DNA of 64,000 bases from Sinomonas albida (lineage in GTDB: Bacteria > Actinomycetota > Actinomycetes > Actinomycetales > Micrococcaceae). Shown here one piece after another: positions 1 through 8,710 of this stretch; positions within the stretch are counted from its first letter, which is position 1, and every line of letters starts with the position of its first letter. The position numbers and the translations under genes are program-made. The stretch lies in the NCBI RefSeq assembly GCF_004919045.1, contig NZ_SWDW01000001.1:124001-188000 (forward strand), in the 5' to 3' direction. The notes under the pieces were generated by a model. That model ran no database searches, was not told where the DNA came from, and saw nothing but the letters and a program-made list of their open reading frames with translations.

Positions 1-1
1 G

Positions 2-685
2 TACAACTACGCGACGAACGTCATCAGCGACCTCGGCGCCGCCCACTGCGGGATCCACAACGGGCGCTACGTGTGCTCGCCCCTCAACTGGCTCATGGAC
101 GGTTCGTTCGTGCTCCAGGGCGTGGGGCTCATCGTCGCGGCCCTGCTCATCTCCACCCGCGTGCTGCGCGTCGCGGCGCACGGCCCCTCCGTGCGCGCCC
201 ATGCGCGGCTCACCGCGGCCGTCGCGGCGGCCGGACCGGCACGCGTCGCGCGGGACCACCCCGCCGTCCGCCGTGGCCACCTCGTGGCGCTCGCGGTCCG
301 CATCCTCTTCGGCGTCGGAGGGGTGGGGCTCATCCTCGTGGGTCTCGTCCAGGAGGACGTCGTCAACTGGATCCACGGCGCGGCCGCCCTCGTGTACTTC
401 GCGAGCGCTTCGCTCGCCGCCATGGTCCTCGGCGCGCAGTGGCGCACCCGGACGCGCGCGGGCTGGGCGCTCATGGCCTTCGGCGCGGTGGCCGCGGCGG
501 CGACCGTGCTCCTTGTGCTGACCCATCTTCAGGTCCCGTATCCCGGAGCGCTCGAGCGCGCCATCGTCTACCCGGTGACGGTCGGGATCGTGGTCATGGG
601 CGGCGTCATCGCGTCCGGGGCGCAGCGCACCCGGGCCGAGGTCAGGCGGCTTGGCCCGCGGCAGCCTGCTTCCGGCGCCAGCTGA
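2..685 (+). CDS. DUF998 family membrane protein, 5' end outside window
   Basis: The reading frame is open from base 2, so the N-terminus is missing. The first visible residues contain ISDLG and, after a Cys-rich stretch, VCSPLNWLMDGSFVLQG, which fits the first periplasmic loop and second helix of DUF998 proteins. At least five further hydrophobic segments follow, ending in a short basic tail. DUF998 proteins are integral membrane proteins of unknown biochemical function. The stop overlaps the 3' end of the opposite-strand gene by 44 bp, a compact convergent arrangement. Family assignment is by motif; function is unknown. Confidence 0.75.
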   Translation, partial: YNYATNVISDLGAAHCGIHNGRYVCSPLNWLMDGSFVLQGVGLIVAALLISTRVLRVAAHGPSVRAHARLTAAVAAAGPARVARDHPAVRRGHLVALAVRILFGVGGVGLILVGLVQEDVVNWIHGAAALVYFASASLAAMVLGAQWRTRTRAGWALMAFGAVAAAATVLLVLTHLQVPYPGALERAIVYPVTVGIVVMGGVIASGAQRTRAEVRRLGPRQPASGAS

Positions 686-1289
686 TCAGCGCGTTCGCGC
701 CCCAGAGCAGCAGGACGAGGGCGAACAGCGCCCAGCCCGCGATCACGAGCCCGGCGGCGAGCGCCGCGAGCCCGGAGTTGAAGGGCTGCGAGCCGAGCGC
801 CGTGTCGATCACGATATTGCCCGCGATGCGGACGATGACGAAGGCCCCCACGAGCGCGAACCCCGCCCGGCGTGCGGCCAGCCCGCGCACCCACGCGCCG
901 AAGACGAGCGCGAACGCGAGCCCGAATACGAGGGGGAAGATGGTGCCCGCGGTCTTGTGGACGTAGCTCAGCTGCCCGAGCGCATCCGCGTTCATCGCGC
1001 CGCGAACCTGCTCCAGGTAGGACGGCGCGAATCCGGCAACCATCGAGTCCGGCATCGCCAGGCCGCTGCTGAGCTGGGTCATCTGCGCGAGCGCGAGCAG
1101 GTGCAGGTACCAGAACATGAACACCGTGGCTCCGAGGGCCGCGATGATGATGAGCTTCGGGTTGCCCTCCGCCTGCGGGGCCCTGGGGGTGGCCTGTGGG
1201 GCGGGGACGCGGGCGCCGGGACGCGCGGAAGGGGCCACGGCGGCCCGCTCGCCGTGCTTGCGGGCGCGCTGGGCGGGGGTCTTGGACAT
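642..1289 (-). CDS. Predicted membrane protein, four helices, unknown function
   Basis: This 215-residue protein has a basic, Ala/Pro-rich cytoplasmic N-terminus of about 45 residues. A hydrophobic helix follows (around residues 46-68), then a soluble loop with a MTQLSSGLAMPDS stretch, and three more hydrophobic segments to a basic C-terminus. I do not recognise the family. The ATG at 1289 lies only 6 bp downstream of a GATAAT hexamer on the same strand, so the message may be leaderless, because no properly spaced Shine-Dalgarno is present. It is divergent from hisN with only 26 bp between start codons, and its 3' end overlaps the DUF998 gene. Confidence 0.7.
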   Translation of the reverse strand: MSKTPAQRARKHGERAAVAPSARPGARVPAPQATPRAPQAEGNPKLIIIAALGATVFMFWYLHLLALAQMTQLSSGLAMPDSMVAGFAPSYLEQVRGAMNADALGQLSYVHKTAGTIFPLVFGLAFALVFGAWVRGLAARRAGFALVGAFVIVRIAGNIVIDTALGSQPFNSGLAALAAGLVIAGWALFALVLLLWGANALISWRRKQAAAGQAA

Positions 1290-1316
1290 GCTCCCATTAT
1301 CGTAGGCTGGTTACCG
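1282..1316. promoter_or_regulatory. Divergent, back-to-back leaderless promoters
   Basis: Between the two start codons (1289 on minus, 1316 on plus) there are 26 bp. They contain a plus-strand TAGGCT (1303-1308) ending 7 bp before the hisN GTG, and a minus-strand GATAAT (1296-1301) ending 6 bp before the membrane-protein ATG. A TTGGAC at 1282-1287 could be the plus -35. No Shine-Dalgarno is placed correctly for either gene. Actinobacteria often start transcription 6-8 bp after the -10, giving leaderless mRNAs; the spacing fits that. Confidence 0.5.
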
Positions 1317-2143
1317 TGCCTGAGCTGACCGACGACCTGGCCCTCGATCCCTCACTAGACGACGCCGCGCTCGCGGGCGCTCTCGTGCGCAACGCAGGCG
1401 GCCTAGCCCTGCGCATGCGCCGCGAGGGTCTCTCCGCCGAGCGGAAGACCTCCGTCTCCGACATTGTCACGGCGGCCGACAAGGCCGCCGAGGCGTACGT
1501 GGTCGAGCAGCTCCGTGTCTGCCGGCCGCAGGACGGCGTATTCGGCGAGGAAGGGGCGTCGGTGCCGTCGACCTCCGGACGCACGTGGGTCATCGACCCC
1601 GTGGACGGCACGTACAACTTCTTCTCGGGCTCGCGCTACTGGTGCTCGGCCATCGCGCTGCGCGGCGAGGCCAACCCGAGCGAGCCGGATCCGGACGTCC
1701 AGCTCGGCGCGATCTTCCAGCCGCAGGAGGACAAGCTGTGGCTCGGAGGCGACAGCGCCCCGGCCACGCTCAACGGCGAGCCGCTCGAGGGGCCCACCAA
1801 CGCGCGCCTCGGCCTCCTGGGGGCGGCGACCTCGATCCAGCCGAAGTGGCTCGCGCAGCCGCTCTCGGCGATGCCGTGGCACAACGCCGCGGTCAAGGCC
1901 GCCTCGATCCGCATCCTCGGCTCGGGCTCGTGCGATCTGGCGCGCGTGTCCGAGGGCGAGATCGGTGCCTGGTTCCAGCACTCATGCCCCCAGTGGGACT
2001 GGCTGCCCGGAAAGGCGATCGTCCGAGCGGCCGGCGGAACGACCGGAACCGTCGAGGTCAACGGCCTCACGTGGTTCGCAGCGGGCGGAGAAACGGCAGT
2101 CGGGGAGATCCTCGAGGCCCTCTCCGAGGTCCACTTCGGCTGA
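1316..2143 (+). CDS. hisN: Histidinol-phosphatase, inositol monophosphatase family
   Basis: HisN removes phosphate from L-histidinol phosphate in actinobacterial histidine synthesis and is a Mg-dependent cytoplasmic enzyme. The 275-residue protein has the family signatures in order: the metal-binding GEEGA, the WVIDPVDGTYNF motif (Asp-Pro-x-Asp-Gly-Thr), and a C-terminal SGSCDLARVSEGEIGAWF segment with the late Asp ligand region CPQWDWLPGKAIVRAAGG. A GTG at 1316 is chosen because the frame upstream is Arg-rich and unconserved, and because a TAGGCT -10 lies 7 bp before it. Other inositol-monophosphatase relatives (SuhB, CysQ) cannot be excluded from sequence alone; length and the CPQWDW context favour HisN. 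Confidence 0.85.
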   Translation: MPELTDDLALDPSLDDAALAGALVRNAGGLALRMRREGLSAERKTSVSDIVTAADKAAEAYVVEQLRVCRPQDGVFGEEGASVPSTSGRTWVIDPVDGTYNFFSGSRYWCSAIALRGEANPSEPDPDVQLGAIFQPQEDKLWLGGDSAPATLNGEPLEGPTNARLGLLGAATSIQPKWLAQPLSAMPWHNAAVKAASIRILGSGSCDLARVSEGEIGAWFQHSCPQWDWLPGKAIVRAAGGTTGTVEVNGLTWFAAGGETAVGEILEALSEVHFG

Positions 2144-2221
2144 CTCCGAGAGGCCTTGACCTGCACTTCCCGCGGTGCTGTGCTGGAGAGATCCGGAAGC
2201 GAAGGCCAAGGAGGGAGCACA

Positions 2222-2416
2222 ATGGTCAGCGTTGAGGGCCAGGACCCGGTCCGTACCCTGAGCGAGGAAGAGGACCCGTCGCTGGACTACTCGGTGGAGC
2301 CCGATGTCCCCCTGTGGGACGAGGAGGACGGCCTCATCGACAGCGAGGACGTCGTGGTCGAAGCAGAGGCTGATGAGGCCGACCTCGTGGAACAGCATCG
2401 GAGCGCGGACGAGTAG
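2222..2416 (+). CDS. Small acidic protein, unknown
   Basis: A 64-residue, strongly acidic protein (about one third Asp/Glu, with EEEDPSLDY and DEEDG) starts at ATG 2222 behind a good AAGGAGGG Shine-Dalgarno at about 2208-2215. No domain is recognisable and there is no membrane segment or signal peptide. It lies between hisN and a ferritin-like gene in the same direction. The strong ribosome-binding site is the main argument that it is real. Confidence 0.6.
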   Translation: MVSVEGQDPVRTLSEEEDPSLDYSVEPDVPLWDEEDGLIDSEDVVVEAEADEADLVEQHRSADE

Positions 2417-2445
2417 CACGCCCCGGCCGGAATCGGCCCCGCGGC

Positions 2446-2503
2446 GCCGGGCATTGCCCCGTCCAAGCCGTTCGCGGGAAAATTGACGCAGGCAATGCCC
2501 GGC
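2446..2503. repeat. 13-bp perfect inverted repeat
   Basis: GCCGGGCATTGCC at 2446-2458 is matched exactly by GGCAATGCCCGGC at 2491-2503, with 32 bp between. A second nested pair, GTCCAA (2461-2466) and TTGGAC (2513-2518), is offset, so two alternative pairings are possible. There is no T-run afterwards. It lies in the gap between the small acidic protein and the DUF892-like gene, and could be a weak terminator or a paired operator. Confidence 0.5.
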
Positions 2504-2576
2504 ACGAAGGCATTGGACAGGGCTCAGCGGCCCTGGTGCTCGCGCCCGTGGCTGTGCCGCGGAAAGCGAGGTCGCT

Positions 2577-3086
2577 GTGTTCGAGTACTTCACTGAAGCC
2601 CATGAGCTCTTCGTCTATCGGCTGGGGATCGCCCGCGGAACGAGCCGCCGCAACATCGTGACGCTCGGCACGCTCGAACAGCGCGCGCAGCGCCGCGAGG
2701 TCAACGCGCTCATGCGGGACCTCCAGGAGGCGGCCCGCGCCCATGCGGCCGTCCTCGAGGACATCTTCGCCGATTTGGAACGGAACGTCGCCGTGCCCGC
2801 GGGCCATACCGCCGACGGCCTCGACCACGAGGCGCACGTGATCCTGCGCAAGACCGACAACTCCATCATGGATCTCGCCGTCCTGCCGCTCGCGCTCGAG
2901 GTCGTGTACGGGGCGCTCGCGGCGTACGAGCCCCTCGCGTACTACGCGCGGGACTGGCTCGACGAGGGCATCGCCTCCCGGCTCGAGAAGATCCTCGTGG
3001 ACCTTCTCACCGCACGGAATCACGTGCTCGAGCTGACCCGGGAGGTCTTCGCGAGCAGCGAGACCGTCGAGTCGACGACCGACTGA
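2577..3086 (+). CDS. Ferritin-like DUF892 (YciF-type) protein
   Basis: This 169-residue all-alpha protein starts at GTG 2577 (MFEYFTEAHELFVYRLG). The central stretch LMRDLQEAARAHAAVLEDIF and the C-terminal helix around YYARDWLDEG resemble the four-helix bundle of DUF892/YciE-YciF proteins, a ferritin-like family linked to stress responses. The Glu/His pattern expected for a di-iron site is only partly evident (RREVNAL, HAAVLED, ARNHVLEL), so metal binding is uncertain. The following small gene is in the same direction 27 bp on and may be co-transcribed. Confidence 0.5.
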   Translation: MFEYFTEAHELFVYRLGIARGTSRRNIVTLGTLEQRAQRREVNALMRDLQEAARAHAAVLEDIFADLERNVAVPAGHTADGLDHEAHVILRKTDNSIMDLAVLPLALEVVYGALAAYEPLAYYARDWLDEGIASRLEKILVDLLTARNHVLELTREVFASSETVESTTD

Positions 3087-3113
3087 CGTGGTGGCGGTCG
3101 AGAGGAGGAAACC

Positions 3114-3461
3114 ATGAGTGAATCGACGACCGACGGCGAGCCACTCCTCGAGAACCCGGAGGATGAGCCAGAGCCCAACCACCCGACGGACGGCTCGCCC
3201 GAGCACGGCGGCCGCCAGGAGCCGGGGGCGCCGCACTCGAAGCTGGGTCACTTCATGCGGACCATGGGACATCTGCGCAGCGTCTACGGACCGGCGGCGC
3301 ACCGCGATCCGCTGGAGGCGGAGGCCCACGGGCAGAACCCCGAGGACGTCAAGGAGATCCAGGAACTGGAAGGGATCGACGTCAAGACGGATTCGGAGGG
3401 CCACCACTACGGCGTGCGCAAGGAGCCTCCAGAGGAAGCGTCCGAGGCCCCCGCAGAGTAG
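3114..3461 (+). CDS. Hypothetical hydrophilic protein
   Basis: A 115-residue hydrophilic protein starts at ATG 3114 with a clear AGGAGGAA Shine-Dalgarno. The first 40 residues are acidic and Pro-rich, likely disordered. The middle has HSKLGHFMRTMGHLRSVYGPAAHRDP, and the end has a VRKEPPEEASEAPAE tail. There are no membrane segments or signal peptide. I do not recognise it. It sits between the DUF892-like gene and pcrA. Confidence 0.65.
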   Translation: MSESTTDGEPLLENPEDEPEPNHPTDGSPEHGGRQEPGAPHSKLGHFMRTMGHLRSVYGPAAHRDPLEAEAHGQNPEDVKEIQELEGIDVKTDSEGHHYGVRKEPPEEASEAPAE

Positions 3462-3527
3462 CGCCGTATGGCGCGCTTGGGGCTGCGCGGGGCGGCGCGG
3501 GCAGGAGTGTCGGGGTGAGGTCTTAAA

Positions 3528-6077
3528 ATGGATCTCATCATGGAGATGCTCTTCGACCCGTATGCTGACCTGCCCAAGCCCGGTACGCCCGGGGGCGCGG
3601 AAGAGCCGGAAGGTGGCGATCGCGTGAGCCAGGCCGGCCCCGCGGACCGCGGGGGCATGCTGCCGCCCGAGTGGGCCACGAGCGATCCGGAGGCCGCGGC
3701 GCGGACGTTCGTGCCGCCGTCGGCCATTCAGCCTTCGGCGGCCGCTGAGCGGCTCCTCGACGGGCTCAACCCGCAGCAGCACGAGGCCGTGATCCACGCC
3801 GGGAGCCCGCTGCTCATCGTCGCGGGGGCGGGCTCGGGCAAGACTCGCGTGCTCTCCCACCGCATTGCCTATCTCATCGCGACCGGGCGGGCCCACCACG
3901 GCGAGATCCTCGCGATCACGTTCACGAACAAGGCAGCCGCGGAGATGCGGGAGCGCATCGAGTCGCTCGTGGGCGAACGGGCCAAGCGCATGTGGATCTC
4001 GACGTTCCACTCCTCGTGCGTGCGGATCCTGCGGCGCGAGGCCTCCTCGGTGGGGCTCAACTCGAACTTCTCGATCTACGACTCGGCCGATTCGCTGCGG
4101 CTCATCACGCTCGTCCACAAGGGGCTCGAACTCGATCCGAAGCGTGTGGCGCCCAAGGCCGTGCAGCACAAGATCTCGGCGCTCAAGAACGAGCTCATCG
4201 ACGCGGACGACTTCGCGGCGCGCGCCAACCTTAGCGATCCGTTCGAGGCCGGCGTCGCCGAGGTCTACAAGGGCTACGCCGACCGGCTGCGGCAGTCGAA
4301 CGCGATGGACTTCGACGACCTCATCGCGCAGACCGTGTACATGTTCCGGGCGTTCCCCGCCATCGCGGAGGGGTATCGGCGGCGCTTCCGGCACGTGCTC
4401 GTCGACGAGTACCAGGACACGAACCATGCCCAGTACGCGCTCGTGCGCGAACTCGTGGGTCCGGACAACGGCACGGCGCCTGGGCCCGCCGAGCTCACCG
4501 TGGTCGGGGACTCGGACCAGTCGATCTATGCGTTCCGCGGCGCGGACATCCGCAACATCGTGGAGTTCGAGAAGGACTACCCGAACGCCCGCACCATCAA
4601 GCTCGAGCAAAACTACCGTTCGACGCAGACCATCCTCTCCGCCGCCAACGCCGTCATCTCGCGCAACCCCAACCGGCCCGAGAAGACGCTCTGGACGGCC
4701 GAGGGCAACGGCGAGAAGATCATCGGCTACGCGGCGGAGAACGAGCACGAAGAGGCCCGTTTCATCGCGGGCGAGATCGATCGTCTCGTCGACTCGGGCG
4801 ACTACCGCCCGGGCGACGTCGCGGTCTTCTACCGCACGAACGCGCAGTCCCGCAGCCTCGAGGAAATCCTCATGCGCGTCGGGCTCCCGTACAAGGTGGT
4901 GGGCGGCACGCGCTTCTACGAGCGCAAGGAGATCAAGGACGCGCTCGCCTACCTGCGCGTCCTCGTGAACCCGGACGACGACGTCAACCTCCGGCGCGTG
5001 CTCAACGAACCCAAGCGGGGGATCGGGGACCGCGCCGAGGGCGCGCTCGCAGCGCTCGCCGAGCGGGACCGCATCTCCTTCATGGCCGCGATGCGGAGGG
5101 CGGACGAGGCTCCCGCGATGGCGACCCGATCGGTCAACGCGGTCAATGGCTTCGTGAAGCTCCTCGACGACCTGGCCGTGGTCGCGGCGGGTTCGGGCGC
5201 GGTGGCCGCGCTCGAGGCCGTCCTCGAGCAGACCGGCTACCTCGCCGGGCTGCGGAGCTCGACCGATCCCCAGGACGAGTCGCGCGTTGAGAACCTCGCC
5301 GAGCTCGTCGCCGTCGTGCGCGAATACGAGCGCGACAATCCTGATGGGAGCCTCGCCGAATTCCTCGAGCAGGTCTCGCTCGTCGCGGACGCGGACCAGA
5401 TCCCCGACGCGCCCGGCGCGACGGCAGCCGAGGTCGAGGCGGCCGTCGCGGAGGCCAGACGGCAGGGCGTCGTGACGCTCATGACGCTGCACACCGCCAA
5501 GGGGCTCGAGTTCCCGGTCGTGTTCCTGACGGGCATGGAGCACGGCGTGTTCCCGCACCGGCGGTCCGCGACGGATCCCGAGGAGCTCGCCGAGGAGCGC
5601 CGGCTCGCGTACGTGGGCCTCACGCGGGCCCGTGAACGGCTGTACCTGACCCGCTCGGAGGTCCGGAGCCTCTGGGGCCAGAGCGAGTACTACCCCGCAA
5701 GCCAGTTCATTGGCGAGGTCCCGGCGGAGCTCATCGACTGGAAGCGCGAGGGCTCGGCGCGGCCGCCCGCGGTCGGGACTGCCGGGGACCGCTTCTCGTC
5801 GCGGTTCTCGGGGTCGTCATGGGGTGCTGGCGCGAGCCGGAACGCCCAGTTCGACGCCATCTCCACGCCCCCCGCCTCGGTTCGGGCCAATCGCGTGCAG
5901 CCGCAGAAGGAGATCATCTCCGTCTCGGTCGGGGACAAGGTCAACCACACAGCATTCGGCAACGGCACGGTGATCGGTGTCGAGGGCTCAGGGGACAAGA
6001 CCGTCGCGAAGGTCACGTTCCCGATCGGCGAGAAGCGGCTCCTGCTCCGCTACGCGCCGCTCACGAAGGTGAGCTGA
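3528..6077 (+). CDS. pcrA: ATP-dependent DNA helicase PcrA/UvrD
   Basis: A superfamily 1A 3'-5' helicase acting in repair, rolling-circle replication and removal of recombinases from DNA. At 849 residues it is slightly longer than typical PcrA. Visible motifs include Q motif LNPQQHEAV, Walker A GAGSGKT (about residue 100), motif Ia TFTNKAAAEM, Walker B DEYQDT (about 293), motif III GDSDQSIYAFRGA, motif IV QNYRST, motif V TLHTAKGLEFP and motif VI VGLTRARERL. The C-terminal GDKVNHTAFGNGTVIGVEG segment matches the PcrA Tudor-like tail that contacts RNA polymerase. ATG 3528 has a GGTGAGG upstream; an in-frame ATG at 3543 is an alternative. A strong hairpin follows the stop. Confidence 0.95.
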   Translation: MDLIMEMLFDPYADLPKPGTPGGAEEPEGGDRVSQAGPADRGGMLPPEWATSDPEAAARTFVPPSAIQPSAAAERLLDGLNPQQHEAVIHAGSPLLIVAGAGSGKTRVLSHRIAYLIATGRAHHGEILAITFTNKAAAEMRERIESLVGERAKRMWISTFHSSCVRILRREASSVGLNSNFSIYDSADSLRLITLVHKGLELDPKRVAPKAVQHKISALKNELIDADDFAARANLSDPFEAGVAEVYKGYADRLRQSNAMDFDDLIAQTVYMFRAFPAIAEGYRRRFRHVLVDEYQDTNHAQYALVRELVGPDNGTAPGPAELTVVGDSDQSIYAFRGADIRNIVEFEKDYPNARTIKLEQNYRSTQTILSAANAVISRNPNRPEKTLWTAEGNGEKIIGYAAENEHEEARFIAGEIDRLVDSGDYRPGDVAVFYRTNAQSRSLEEILMRVGLPYKVVGGTRFYERKEIKDALAYLRVLVNPDDDVNLRRVLNEPKRGIGDRAEGALAALAERDRISFMAAMRRADEAPAMATRSVNAVNGFVKLLDDLAVVAAGSGAVAALEAVLEQTGYLAGLRSSTDPQDESRVENLAELVAVVREYERDNPDGSLAEFLEQVSLVADADQIPDAPGATAAEVEAAVAEARRQGVVTLMTLHTAKGLEFPVVFLTGMEHGVFPHRRSATDPEELAEERRLAYVGLTRARERLYLTRSEVRSLWGQSEYYPASQFIGEVPAELIDWKREGSARPPAVGTAGDRFSSRFSGSSWGAGASRNAQFDAISTPPASVRANRVQPQKEIISVSVGDKVNHTAFGNGTVIGVEGSGDKTVAKVTFPIGEKRLLLRYAPLTKVS

Positions 6078-6088
6078 ACGCCGCGGCC

Positions 6089-6137
6089 CGAAACGGACGG
6101 CGGCGGCAGGGTGACCCTGCCGCCGTCGTCCGTTTCG
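6089..6137 (+). terminator. Hairpin terminator after pcrA
   Basis: CGAAACGGACGGCGGCGGCAGGG (stem arm 6089-6111) pairs with the complementary arm ending at 6137 around a TGA loop, with one G-T wobble. This gives a roughly 23-bp stem. A short T-containing stretch follows. It contains a GGACGGCGG version of the 3'-end element found after many genes in this window. Confidence 0.8.
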
Positions 6138-6343
6138 TCCTCGCTCAGGTGCGCTGAAATCCCCGGATTCTACGGCCTGTAGAGCTGTGCGGTTGGTCAC
6201 GAAACCTTCCCGCGGGGGACGGTGCCCCGAGCGAGGGACTAGAGTTTCCCCTTGGAGCACTGGGCCCGCCGACGGGGGAGCTCCCGCTGGCGAACCACGG
6301 TGATCCGATGTCAGAACTACTTCGACGTAGAGGACACTGAACC

Positions 6344-7513
6344 GTGGACCTGTTTGAATATCAGGCGCGCGATCTGTTCGAGGCACACGGCGTGCCCGTG
6401 CTGGCCGGAATCGTTGCGCACACCCCTGAGGAAGCCAAGGCTGCTGCCGAGAAGATCGGCGGAGTGACCGTCGTCAAGGCGCAGGTCAAGGTTGGAGGCC
6501 GCGGCAAGGCCGGCGGTGTCAAGGTCGCCAAGACGCCCGAGGAGGCGTTCGCCCACGCGCAGAACATCCTCGGCATGGACATCAAGGGCCACACGGTCAA
6601 GAAGGTCATGATCGCGGCCGGTGCGGACATCGCGGAGGAGTACTACTTCTCCGTGCTCCTGGACCGTTCGAACCGCAACTACCTCGCCATGTGCTCGGTC
6701 GAGGGCGGCATGGAGATCGAGCAGCTCGCCGTCGAGCGCCCCGAGGCGCTGGCCCGGATCGCGGTTGACCCGGGCACGGGCATCGACCAGGCCAAGGCCG
6801 CCGAGATCGCCGAGGCCGCGGGCTTCGCCCCCGAGCTGCGCGAGAAGGTCGCGAACGTCATCCTCAAGCTGTGGGACGTCTTCAAGGGGGAGGACGCCAC
6901 GCTCGTCGAGGTCAACCCGCTCGTCAAGACCGGCTCCGGTGACCTGATCGCGCTCGACGGCAAGGTCTCGCTCGACGAGAACGCCGCGATCCGCCACAAG
7001 GAGCACGAGGAGCTCGCCGACAAGGACTCCGAGGACCCGCTCGAGGCCAAGGCGAAGGCCCTCGACCTGAACTACGTCAAGCTCGACGGCGAGGTCGGCA
7101 TCATCGGCAACGGCGCGGGGCTCGTCATGTCCACGCTCGACGTCGTCGCGTACGCCGGCGAGGCGCACGGCAGCGTCAAGCCGGCCAACTTCCTCGACAT
7201 CGGCGGCGGCGCCTCGGCAGAGGTCATGGCCAACGGCCTCTCGATCATCCTCGGCGACCCGCAGGTCAAGAGCGTGTTCGTCAACGTCTTCGGCGGCATC
7301 ACGGCGTGCGACGCCGTGGCCAACGGCATCGTCGGCGCCCTCAGCAAGCTCGGTGACTCGGCGAACAAGCCGCTCGTGGTCCGTCTCGACGGTAACAACG
7401 TCGACGAGGGCCGCCGCATCCTCCACGAGGCCAACCACCCGCTGGTCACCCTCGCGGAGAACATGGACCAGGGCGCCGACAAGGCCGCCGAGCTCGCTTA
7501 CGCTGCGAAGTAA
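6344..7513 (+). CDS. sucC: Succinyl-CoA synthetase, beta subunit
   Basis: Together with SucD it converts succinyl-CoA and ADP (or GDP) to succinate and ATP in the TCA cycle. The 389-residue length is normal. The N-terminal ATP-grasp domain begins [19 protein letters not shown] and has [16 protein letters not shown] (nucleotide-binding lysine and glycine loop). The metal-binding VEVNPLV is in the middle and the C-terminal domain has [12 protein letters not shown] and [12 protein letters not shown] near the phosphohistidine partner site. The GTG at 6344 is preceded by GAGG at about 6330. The gap upstream (6138-6343) holds no other gene. sucD follows 13 bp downstream. Confidence 0.96.
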   Translation: MDLFEYQARDLFEAHGVPVLAGIVAHTPEEAKAAAEKIGGVTVVKAQVKVGGRGKAGGVKVAKTPEEAFAHAQNILGMDIKGHTVKKVMIAAGADIAEEYYFSVLLDRSNRNYLAMCSVEGGMEIEQLAVERPEALARIAVDPGTGIDQAKAAEIAEAAGFAPELREKVANVILKLWDVFKGEDATLVEVNPLVKTGSGDLIALDGKVSLDENAAIRHKEHEELADKDSEDPLEAKAKALDLNYVKLDGEVGIIGNGAGLVMSTLDVVAYAGEAHGSVKPANFLDIGGGASAEVMANGLSIILGDPQVKSVFVNVFGGITACDAVANGIVGALSKLGDSANKPLVVRLDGNNVDEGRRILHEANHPLVTLAENMDQGADKAAELAYAAK

Positions 7514-7526
7514 GGGACGAAGAATC

Positions 7527-8462
7527 ATGTCGATCTTCCTCAACAAGAACAACAAGGTCATCGTCCAGGGCATCACGGGCAGCGAGGGCTCCAAGCACAC
7601 CGCTCGCATGCTCGCGGCCGGCACGAACGTGGTCGGCGGCGTGAACGCCCGCAAGGCGGGCACGACCGTCAAGCACGCCGACCAGCACGGGACCGAGGTC
7701 GAGCTCCCCGTGTTCGCCTCGGTCAAGGAGGCCATGGCCGAGACCGGCGCGGACACGTCGATCGTGTTCGTCCCGCCGGCCTTCACGAAGGACGCTGTGG
7801 TCGAGGCCATCGAGGCCGAGATCGGCCTCGTCGTGGTCATCACCGAGGGCGTCCCGGTCCAGGACTCGGCCGAGTTCTGGGCGCTCGCGCAGTCCAAGAA
7901 GGACGCCGAGGGCCAGCAGATCACGCGCATCATCGGCCCGAACTGCCCCGGCATCATCACCCCGGGCGAGGCGCTCGTGGGCATCACGCCGGCGAACATC
8001 ACGGGCAAGGGCGGCGTGGGCCTGGTCTCGAAGTCCGGCACGCTGACGTACCAGATGATGTACGAGCTGCGTGACCTCGGCTTCTCGACCGCGATCGGCA
8101 TCGGCGGCGACCCGGTCATCGGCACGACGCACATCGACGCCCTCGCGGCGTTCGAGGCCGACCCCGAGACCAAGGCCATCGTGATGATCGGCGAGATCGG
8201 CGGCGACGCCGAGGAGCGCGCGGCCGAGTTCATCAAGAACAACGTCACGAAGCCCGTGGTCGGCTACGTGGCCGGCTTCACCGCGCCCGAGGGCAAGACG
8301 ATGGGCCACGCCGGCGCCATCGTCTCCGGTTCCTCCGGCACGGCCCAGGCCAAGAAGGAGGCCCTCGAGGCCGCGGGCGTCAAGGTCGGCAAGACCCCGT
8401 CCGAGACCGCCCACCTCCTCCGCACGGTGTACCCGGCCCACGAGGCTCAGTCGAGCCTCTGA
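7527..8462 (+). CDS. sucD: Succinyl-CoA synthetase, alpha subunit
   Basis: The CoA-binding, phosphohistidine-bearing subunit of succinyl-CoA synthetase, 311 residues. The N-terminal Rossmann domain has [15 protein letters not shown]. The middle has [12 protein letters not shown], and [14 protein letters not shown] near the C-terminus carries the active-site histidine (residue 261). The ATG at 7527 has a weak purine stretch (GGACGAAGAA). It forms a two-gene operon with sucC, and transcription probably ends in the GC-rich hairpin that begins 58 bp after the stop. Confidence 0.97.
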   Translation: MSIFLNKNNKVIVQGITGSEGSKHTARMLAAGTNVVGGVNARKAGTTVKHADQHGTEVELPVFASVKEAMAETGADTSIVFVPPAFTKDAVVEAIEAEIGLVVVITEGVPVQDSAEFWALAQSKKDAEGQQITRIIGPNCPGIITPGEALVGITPANITGKGGVGLVSKSGTLTYQMMYELRDLGFSTAIGIGGDPVIGTTHIDALAAFEADPETKAIVMIGEIGGDAEERAAEFIKNNVTKPVVGYVAGFTAPEGKTMGHAGAIVSGSSGTAQAKKEALEAAGVKVGKTPSETAHLLRTVYPAHEAQSSL

Positions 8463-8520
8463 GCCGGTCTGCGCGATCCGCGGGGTGCGAACCCTGCGGA
8501 CGCGACCGCGTCATCGAGTA

Positions 8521-8649
8521 CGACGGCGGCCGGGGGGGGTGGGCGCGGGGGGGGGGACCCGCCCGGGGGGGGGGTGGTGTGGGGGGGGGCTTCCGCCCCC
8601 CCCCCGGCGGCCGCCCCCCTCCCCGCGCCCCCCCCCCCCGCCGCCGTCG
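8521..8649. terminator. Long G-run/C-run foldback hairpin after sucD
   Basis: CGACGGCGGC (8521-8530) is matched exactly by GCCGCCGTCG (8640-8649). Between them lie G-runs of 8-11, then C-runs of 5-11, arranged so that the whole 129 bp can fold on itself with an apical TTCC loop closed by G9/C10 (8581-8605). It sits where a terminator is expected and uses the same arms as other terminators here. The homopolymers make the exact sequence suspect. Confidence 0.6.
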
Positions 8650-8654
8650 TTCTT

Positions 8655-8710
8655 GTGATGCCGTCGCGGTTATGGCATCGCGATTATGGCGTTGCGGTTA
8701 TGGCGTCGCG
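8655..8710. repeat. Four tandem copies of a 14-bp unit
   Basis: Units at 8655, 8669, 8683 and 8697 read approximately GTTATGGCGTCGCG with two to four differences each. The last copy covers the stop codon and final codons of the minus-strand monooxygenase gene, so the array marks the 3' end of that gene next to the sucD hairpin. Confidence 0.8.

Noticed and set aside
2334-5558. A 1074-codon open frame on the minus strand across pcrA
   Set aside because: It is Arg/Val/Asp-rich with no domain, lies fully antisense to pcrA with all helicase motifs, and reflects low stop-codon frequency in a GC-rich genome.
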